Source of the DNA: JBDTSW01 sp963782605
GTDB taxonomy: Bacteria > Actinomycetota > Thermoleophilia > Solirubrobacterales > 70-9
Assembly (NCBI GenBank): GCA_963782605.1
Contig: CAWAKK010000005.1
Span: forward strand, 186,001 to 250,000
Length of the DNA: 64,000 nt
Direction: 5' to 3'
The notes under the pieces were generated by a model. It had not been told where the DNA came from. It saw nothing but the letters and a program-made list of their open reading frames with translations, and ran no database searches. This document shows, piece by piece, positions 59,221-64,000 of the stretch (position 1 is the stretch's first letter; each line of letters begins with the position of its first letter). Made by a program: the position numbers and the translations under genes.

Positions 59221-60214
59221 ATGGACTACGTGCTGCTCGCCGTCAGCTTCGCCACGATCCTTGGCGGCGCCCTGGTCTTCACGAACGCGGTCGAGTGGGC
59301 CGGGCAACCGTTTGGAGATCGGGGAGGGCGCGACCGGGAGCCTGCTCGCCGCGGTCGGGACGGCCATGCCGGAGACGCTGATCCCGATCGTCGCAATCAT
59401 CGGCGGCGCCGAGGGGGCGGAGGATGTCGCGATCGGCGCGATCATCGGCGCCCCCTTTCTGCTCGCGACGATCGCGATGGCGCTCGTCGGCGCGTCGGCC
59501 CTGATCTACCGAGATCGGCGGGAGACCGGAACGGAGCTCGACGCCGATGCCGATGTGCTCAATCGCGACCTGATCTTCTTCCTCGTCTTCTTCGCGATCG
59601 GAGTCGCCCTGGGCCTCGGGATCCCCGACGGATTCCAGTACCCCGCGGCGGCGGTCTTCTTGATCGCCTACGGGGTCTACGTTCGCAAGACGCTCCTGGG
59701 CGGGGGAGAAGTGCAGGAGGAGGAGACGATCCGCCCGCTCTATATGGACTGGACGCCGGGCGACGATCCGCCCAACCCGCTCATCGTGTTGCAGTTCATC
59801 GTCGGGCTTGGCGCCATCGTGGGTGGCGCGCACCTCTTCGTCGAGGAGCTCGTAGCCGTGGCTGAGACGATCGGGGTGGAGCCGCTCGTGCTCTCCTTGG
59901 TCCTCGCACCGCTCGCGACGGAGCTGCCGGAGAAGGCCAACAGCTTCTTCTGGATCCGTGACAACAAGGACAGCCTCGCGCTCGGGAACATCACGGGCGC
60001 CATGGTGTTCCAATCGACCATCCCGATCGCGGTCGGACTCTTGCTCACCGAGTGGGAGCTGGACAGGTTCGCGATCGTCTCGGGGGTGCTGGGGCTGATC
60101 GGCGGGGTGATCGCCTACTTCGCGTTGCGCAAGCGCGACAAGTTCGAGCTGCTGCCGGTGGCGGCATGGCTGGCGCTGTTTGTGGCCTTCATCGTCTACG
60201 TCGCCGCGGGCTGA
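59221..60214 (+). CDS. Sodium/calcium exchanger family protein (frameshift near 59306)
   Basis: Starts MDYVLLAVSFATILGGALVF then TNAVEWAG at 59221; the continuation NRLEIGEGATGSLLAAVGTA is in the next frame from about 59307. One extra C near 59306 would explain it; a TTG in the second frame at 59261 is the only other start. Repaired length is about 330 aa. The alpha-repeats are GTAMPETLIPIVAIIGGAEG and LATELPEKANSFFWIRDNKD. The second half has about five TM helices. Together with the CAX gene it forms a cation-homeostasis pair. Confidence 0.82.
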
Positions 60215-60224
60215 GCCGGGGCAG

Positions 60225-60626
60225 TCAGTCGGCGGGCCAGAAGTCCGGGGTGGTCTCGAGCTCGCCCTCGGGGTCGTTCGTCGTAGGGGAGCAGATCACG
60301 AGCTCCACGTCGCCGGGCCCGTCGTTGTGGATGGAGCGGTAGACCTCGGGGGCGACCCGAACGAGCGTGTGCGGCCCCGCCTGCACGATGTCGTCGCCGA
60401 GCTTGAACACCGGCTCACCGGAGACCACGTAGTAGATCTCCTCCTGGGTGCGGTGGCGATGCCCATAGGAGCCCTTGCCGCCTGTCCCCGCCGGCATCGT
60501 GCGCCACGTGAAGGCAACCTGCTCGGCATCGGCGGGCCTGGCGAAGAAATGCATCTCGCCGAACCCGGGATACTGCTCCATGAAGTTCGGCACCTCGTCC
60601 CTGCTGACGATGCTGTATCCGCTCAT
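60225..60626 (-). CDS. Cupin-domain protein
   Basis: 133 aa; GAGGAGG sits just upstream of ATG 60626. Cupin motif 1 is visible as HRHRTQEEIYYVVSGE with two His and a Glu for metal, and motif 2 as GPHTLVRVAPEVYRSIHNDG. A single conserved beta-barrel, so a small metalloenzyme or sugar/acid-binding protein; the N-terminus FGEMHFFARPADAEQVAFTW is not diagnostic. Substrate unknown. Confidence 0.88.
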   Translation of the reverse strand: MSGYSIVSRDEVPNFMEQYPGFGEMHFFARPADAEQVAFTWRTMPAGTGGKGSYGHRHRTQEEIYYVVSGEPVFKLGDDIVQAGPHTLVRVAPEVYRSIHNDGPGDVELVICSPTTNDPEGELETTPDFWPAD

Positions 60627-60667
60627 GTGACCTCCTCGTTGTCCCGACGACCCGCCGGAGTGGCGGC

Positions 60668-61012
60668 TCAGTCCTCTCGCCCAGGGTCCTGACCGTCTTC
60701 GTCCGCGTCGAGCTCGTCGTCGCCCTGCTCCAGCGCCGTCTCCGAGACGGAGCCCAGGGCGCCGGGGTGATAGTGGGTTTGGAACGCCATCAGCGCTGCG
60801 TCGCGAGCCTCTTCGTCCAGGGGGACGTCGTCTGAGATGTGCACCCAGTCCGCGCCCTCATAGGCCTCCATGTTGAAGACCTCCTGATCGATCGACGCGG
60901 AGTCGTCGACCACCATCACAACCTCCGTCTGCGGGTTGAAATAGGTGCCAGGGCGCAGCAGGGCCTCCTCGATCTCAACGACGTGCTCGGAGGTGTCGGA
61001 GTCCAGCGCCAC
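60668..61012 (-). CDS. Conserved-looking hypothetical protein
   Basis: 114 aa from GTG 61012; the frame is open further, but the upstream part is antisense-like Arg/Ser sequence overlapping the next gene. EIEEALLRPGTYFNPQTEVV and MVVDDSASIDQEVFNMEAYE look like an ordered alpha/beta domain; the last ~25 residues are acidic. I do not recognise the family. Likely co-transcribed with the membrane protein upstream (61062-61529). Confidence 0.6.
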   Translation of the reverse strand: MALDSDTSEHVVEIEEALLRPGTYFNPQTEVVMVVDDSASIDQEVFNMEAYEGADWVHISDDVPLDEEARDAALMAFQTHYHPGALGSVSETALEQGDDELDADEDGQDPGRED

Positions 61013-61061
61013 GCCCGAGACCTTACCCCTGTCGCGACGCGACCGGGGGCTTCGCGCGGGG

Positions 61062-61529
61062 CTATTGGCCCAGGTTTTCGAGGTCGCGCAGCTGCCGTTC
61101 GATCTCGGCCTCGACGTCGAGCGGCTTCTCGCCCTTGCGTGCTCGACGCTCGTTGCGTGCGACCACGAGCTGGCGCACCTCTTCGCGAAGCTGGGCGTCA
61201 TCGCCGGGCTCGGCAGATTCGCGGTCTTCGAGCAGGATGCGCTCCAGCTCGGCCTCCACGTCGAGGGGCCGCTCGCCGCGGGCGCTTTGGCGATATGCCT
61301 TCGCCTCGAGCAGCTGGCGGATCTCCGCATCGCGGACCGCGGCGGATGCCTCGGCGTCGGAGTCGCGCACTCCCTGCGGCAGGTCGTGCTCGAACTGCAC
61401 CGAGAACGACCCCTTGCCGATCTGCTTGAACGCTTCTCCCGACAGGGCGAAGGACAGGGCCGCGATCGGGATCGCGGCGAGCACGATGATCAGGATGACC
61501 TCGCCGTTGGAGATCGCGAAGACGAGCAT
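61062..61529 (-). CDS. Membrane-anchored protein with two internal charged repeats
   Basis: 155 aa from ATG 61529; an ORF to 61742 is open but crosses an operator. One TM helix at residues 8-30 (GEVILIIVLAAIPIAALSFA), then KQIGKGSFSVQFEHDLPQGV. Two copies of a helical repeat follow: RQSARGERPLDVEAELERIL and ERRARKGEKPLDVEAEIERQ, each preceded by a helix of the form IRQLLEAKAY / VRQLVVARNE. The repeats probably mediate oligomerisation or partner binding. No family name known to me. Confidence 0.7.
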   Translation of the reverse strand: MLVFAISNGEVILIIVLAAIPIAALSFALSGEAFKQIGKGSFSVQFEHDLPQGVRDSDAEASAAVRDAEIRQLLEAKAYRQSARGERPLDVEAELERILLEDRESAEPGDDAQLREEVRQLVVARNERRARKGEKPLDVEAEIERQLRDLENLGQ

Positions 61530-61641
61530 CGACGAGACAGGGTAGAGCGCGTCCACGCTCGGGAGGGCCGGTGCGGCCCCTGCGCTCGACAGAAGCGATC
61601 CGGCACCTGCGGGGAAGCGGTGCGGTACGATTTCCAACACA

Positions 61642-61657
61642 TTGACTGACCAGTCAA
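61642..61657. promoter_or_regulatory. Perfect inverted repeat, likely operator for the acyl-CoA dehydrogenase promoter
   Basis: TTGACTG-AC-CAGTCAA, perfect 7-bp arms with 2-bp spacing. TTGACT could serve as a -35 element for the + gene (ATG region 61729). Sites of this form are typical of TetR-family fatty-acid or aromatic-catabolism regulators (FadR/PaaR-like); no such regulator is in the window. Confidence 0.7.
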
Positions 61658-61728
61658 TCAGTTTCCTTGGCGGCGCCGTCCGGAACCTCGTGCGGTCCGC
61701 CCCGATCATCCAAAGGAGCAGCTGAGCA

Positions 61729-62955
61729 GTGGTTGACTTCACGCTGACCGACGAGCAAAAGGATGTCCGCGAGCTAGCCCACGACTTCGCCGAGAAGGAG
61801 ATCCGGCCGGTCGCCTGGGACTACGACCGCGATGGCACCTGGCCGCAGGAGGTCATCGAGAAGGCCTGGGAGGTCGGGTTGATGAACAGCCACATCGGCG
61901 AGGACTACGGTGGGCCAGGCCTCGACTATCTGTCGGGCTGTCTCATCGAGGAGGAGATGGGCTGGGGCTGCTCGGGCATCGGCACGTCGCTCATGGCCAA
62001 CGGCCTGGCTGCCGCTCCACTCGGGATCGGCGCGTCCGAGGAGGTCAAGAAGGAGTACCTCGGCATGCTCACCGACGAGCCGAAGCTGGCTTCCTTCTGC
62101 CTTACCGAGCCCGATGCGGGGTCTGACGTGGCCGGGATGAAGACCACCGCCGTCCGCAATGGCGATAAGTACGTCTTGAACGGGTCGAAGTGCTTCATCA
62201 CCAACGGCGGCTACGCGGACTGGTTCACGGTGTACGCCAAGACTGACAAGGAGAAGGGCCATCGCGGCATCTCCGCCTTCGTCGTGCCAAAGGACGAAAC
62301 GGTCACCGTCGACAAGAAGGAGGACAAGCTCGGGCAGCGTGCCTCCAACACCGCCACGATCACCTTCAACGAGACCGAGATTCCGGTCGGGAACCTGCTC
62401 GGGGAGGAGGACAAGGGGTTCAAGCTGGCGATGATGACGCTCGACCGCACGCGGCCCGGCGTCGCGGCGATGGCGGTCGGCATCGGCCGAGCGGCACTCG
62501 AGTTCGCGTCGGCCTACGCGCTCGAGCGCGTCCAGTTCGACGTCCCGATCGCGATGCACCAGGCGATCTCGTTCATGATCGCCGACATGGCCACGAAGGT
62601 CGAGGCGGGCCGCCTCCTGACGTGGGCGTCGGCCGCGCAGCTCGATCAGGGGAAGCGGAACACGCTCGCCTGCTCGCACGCGAAGCGGTTCGCGGCGGAC
62701 TCGGCGATGGAGATCACCGTCGACGCAGTCCAGGTCTACGGGGGCTACGGCTTCATCAAGGAGTACCCGGTGGAGAAGCTGATGCGGGACGCCAAGATCA
62801 TGCAGCTCTACGAGGGCACGTCGCAGATCCAGCGGCTCGTGATCGCCAAGGAGGTCCTGATGGGCCGCAACGTGGACGAGCCGCTGCCCGAGTCCGTGAA
62901 GACGCAGACGGAGGCGGGCGAGAAGGTGGCCGAAGCCGCGCCGGCCGTGGCTTAG
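61729..62955 (+). CDS. Acyl-CoA dehydrogenase
   Basis: 408 aa from GTG 61729 with AAAGGAG upstream. FTLTDEQKDVRELAHDFAEK is the usual N-terminus. FCLTEPDAGSDVAGMKTTAV binds FAD/substrate, LNGSKCFITNGGYADWF is the beta-domain, and YGGYGFIKEYPVEKLMRDAK plus MQLYEGTSQIQRLVIAKE place the catalytic Glu as in medium-chain acyl-CoA dehydrogenases. It performs the first oxidation of beta-oxidation, giving electrons to ETF. The operator upstream suggests acyl-CoA-responsive control. Confidence 0.96.
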   Translation: MVDFTLTDEQKDVRELAHDFAEKEIRPVAWDYDRDGTWPQEVIEKAWEVGLMNSHIGEDYGGPGLDYLSGCLIEEEMGWGCSGIGTSLMANGLAAAPLGIGASEEVKKEYLGMLTDEPKLASFCLTEPDAGSDVAGMKTTAVRNGDKYVLNGSKCFITNGGYADWFTVYAKTDKEKGHRGISAFVVPKDETVTVDKKEDKLGQRASNTATITFNETEIPVGNLLGEEDKGFKLAMMTLDRTRPGVAAMAVGIGRAALEFASAYALERVQFDVPIAMHQAISFMIADMATKVEAGRLLTWASAAQLDQGKRNTLACSHAKRFAADSAMEITVDAVQVYGGYGFIKEYPVEKLMRDAKIMQLYEGTSQIQRLVIAKEVLMGRNVDEPLPESVKTQTEAGEKVAEAAPAVA

Positions 62956-62993
62956 GGCGCTGGCTCTCGAAGCCTTCCGGTACTCCGCTTGCA

Positions 62994-63084
62994 CTGAAGG
63001 AGGGCGGGACTCCGCGGCGCCCTTGAGCGGAGAGCCTCGACCCGCACTGGCGCAAGGGTCCCGCATAGCGGGACTGGCGCGCCA
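62994..63084. repeat. Deleted composite REP-like element with palindrome copy 7
   Basis: Palindrome 63048-63084: TGGCGCAAGGGTCCCG-CATAG-CGGGACTGGCGCGCCA. The 23 bp before it match the reverse complement of the spacer at 24579-24602 almost exactly. Before that, 63005-63021 (CGGGACTCCGCGGCGCC) is a remnant right arm of the other palindrome, and CACTGAAGGAGGG resembles the element end. So this is an internally deleted copy in the orientation of the 43071 element. Sits between converging genes. Confidence 0.78.
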
Positions 63085-63099
63085 ATTCGGCGGGGTTCC

Positions 63100-63351
63100 C
63101 TAAGCCCGCCGCTGCGGATCAACGGCGATCATGCCGCCGATCGCCGTCATCACGATGCCGCCGAGCACGACGAACTGCGCCCAGCCATCGAGAGCGCGGA
63201 TGGTCGCCCAGCCGAGGGCGACGAGCACGATGCAGGCAACGACCGTGTACACGACGAGCGGCCGCATCGAGGCCACGCGAACTCCCGTGCGCCGTTCGCT
63301 GAGGTCGGGACGGCCGAGCTGCATGCGCTGGTTTTCGGTCATGTGGGACAT
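63100..63351 (-). CDS. Small two-helix membrane protein, hypothetical
   Basis: 83 aa; ATG 63351 or 63342. A polar N-terminus (TENQRMQLGRPDLSERRTG) precedes two TM helices: LVVYTVVACIVLVALGWATI and AQFVVLGGIVMTAIGGMIAV. No family recognised. Divergent from the PadR gene. Confidence 0.6.
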   Translation of the reverse strand: MSHMTENQRMQLGRPDLSERRTGVRVASMRPLVVYTVVACIVLVALGWATIRALDGWAQFVVLGGIVMTAIGGMIAVDPQRRA

Positions 63352-63449
63352 CCGTTGCGCCGCTCTCCTTGGCGGGAAGTAGGAACGTACGCCGCCGGCC
63401 GCTCGCCGTCAATGACGAACGTCACGCATCGGACTCATATAGTCGGATC

Positions 63450-63950
63450 ATGGCCGAGCGCGCCAAGCGGGGGACTGGCCGAAAGACCGGCGCATCCCGT
63501 CGGGCGTCCGACCCCGTGGTCCGAGCCGCCCGCGTCGCGCGCGAGCGCGCGGCGGGGGAGAAGAGCGTCTCTCGCCCGGCGAAACGGGGCGGCCGCTCGA
63601 TGGACGTCTTCGGCGGTGAGATCCGACGCCGCGACGTGTTCCCCCTCTTGGTCCTGCACCTGGTTGGACGTGAGCCGACCTACGGCAACCACCTGATCGA
63701 GGAGATCGAGCGGATCAGCGAAGGAGCGATCTCCGTCAACCCGAACACGATCTACCCGCTCCTGCGCGAGCTCGAGTCACGCGGTCTGATCGAGGGAAGC
63801 TGGGAGCACCCCGATCGACGCAGCCGCCGCTACTACACGATCACCGCGACTGGCCGCAAGGAATACAAGCGCCTGCGCGAGGAGGTCGAGCCGTTCCTCG
63901 ACTCCGTGATCCGCTCCGTCTCATTGATCAAGGGCGAGATCTACGAGTGA
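63450..63950 (+). CDS. PadR family transcriptional regulator
   Basis: 166 aa from ATG 63450. A basic ~50-residue N-terminal extension (KRGTGRKTGASRRASDPVVR...) precedes the PadR winged helix: RDVFPLLVLHLVGREPTYGN, ISVNPNTIYPLLRELESRGL and wing WEHPDRRSRRYYTITATG. TATAGT at 63438-63443 ends 6 bp before the ATG, so the mRNA is probably leaderless. The stop overlaps the following GTG (GTGA), forming an operon with an SRPBCC gene. PadR proteins are small-molecule-responsive repressors. Confidence 0.92.
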   Translation: MAERAKRGTGRKTGASRRASDPVVRAARVARERAAGEKSVSRPAKRGGRSMDVFGGEIRRRDVFPLLVLHLVGREPTYGNHLIEEIERISEGAISVNPNTIYPLLRELESRGLIEGSWEHPDRRSRRYYTITATGRKEYKRLREEVEPFLDSVIRSVSLIKGEIYE

Positions 63951-64000
63951 GCGAGGTCTCGGAGTCGGTCGAAGTTGCCGCGTCGCTCGCAGAGACCTGG
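63947..64000 (+). CDS. Start of an SRPBCC family protein (truncated by the window end)
   Basis: GTG 63947 overlaps the PadR stop. The 18 visible codons (SEVSESVEVAASLAETW) match the first strand and helix of SRPBCC/polyketide-cyclase proteins. PadR-SRPBCC pairs are common in actinobacteria. Only the N-terminus is visible, so the assignment is tentative. Confidence 0.6.
   Translation, partial: MSEVSESVEVAASLAETW

Overview
The window is a high-GC chromosomal segment of an actinobacterium. A lineage in or near the Thermoleophilia (Solirubrobacterales/Gaiellales-like) is my inference from style and content: frequent GTG/TTG starts, a giant zinc-ribbon/cyclase/AAA/TPR protein, a SARP-type regulator, DUF4235 and YihY membrane proteins. 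No phage, integrase, transposase, CRISPR array, rRNA or tRNA gene was found.

Layout. 1-8.3 kb: a + strand peptide-uptake operon: end of an S66 LD-carboxypeptidase, a family-5 solute-binding protein (broken by an in-frame TAG), two permeases, two ATPases (the first frameshifted), an S58 peptidase and an M20 peptidase, nearly all coupled by 4-bp overlaps. 8.4-12.5 kb: a small membrane protein, then a striking gene (8800-12148, split by one frameshift) joining a SARP-type DNA-binding/BTAD cytoplasmic part, one membrane helix, a YVTN-like propeller and a whole family-5 solute-binding domain; then a PepSY protein. 12.7-17.6 kb: typA, a DEAD-box helicase, and a divergent sigma-70 factor behind a near-consensus promoter. 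17.6-21.3 kb: three pseudopilin-like genes. 21.4-31.9 kb: L-2-hydroxyglutarate oxidase-like protein, P450, thioesterase, Lon, MarR, TetR with a Baeyer-Villiger-type monooxygenase, small membrane proteins, YihY, ferritin-like protein. 32-36.8 kb: an SDR, SRPBCC, FAD oxidoreductase, DUF1365 and cyclopropane-fatty-acid synthase operon. 36.8-43 kb: MoxR/DUF58/TgpA-type transglutaminase operon, DUF4235, a second YihY, GNAT. 43.4-48 kb: a LysM-M15 peptidase and a complete OpuC/ProU-type compatible-solute transporter. 48-64 kb: HAD, AI-2E exporter-family protein, Nudix, a structured intergenic region, EVE protein, hydrolase, diiron ferritin-like protein, the giant cyclase/ATPase, a lipoprotein, two cation exchangers, cupin, two lineage-type hypotheticals, acyl-CoA dehydrogenase, PadR and the start of an SRPBCC gene.

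Two things stand out. First, a 37-bp palindrome of fixed design (TGGCGC-N4-GTCCCG, 5-nt loop, CGGGAC-N4-GCGCCA) occurs seven times, only between genes. At two places it sits as a pair with exactly 61-bp pitch inside a ~215-bp element bounded by inverted AACAACTGGC ends, in opposite orientations: a REP/MITE-like family not explained by any gene here. Second, the SARP-membrane-propeller-solute-binding fusion looks like a one-protein transmembrane sensor in which an extracellular peptide-binding domain would control an intracellular DNA-binding domain.

Caution: four genes carry apparent reading-frame breaks (TAG near 1666; two single-base insertions at 4770-4789; one near 9994; one near 59306). 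So many in otherwise intact genes suggests residual sequence errors as readily as gene decay.
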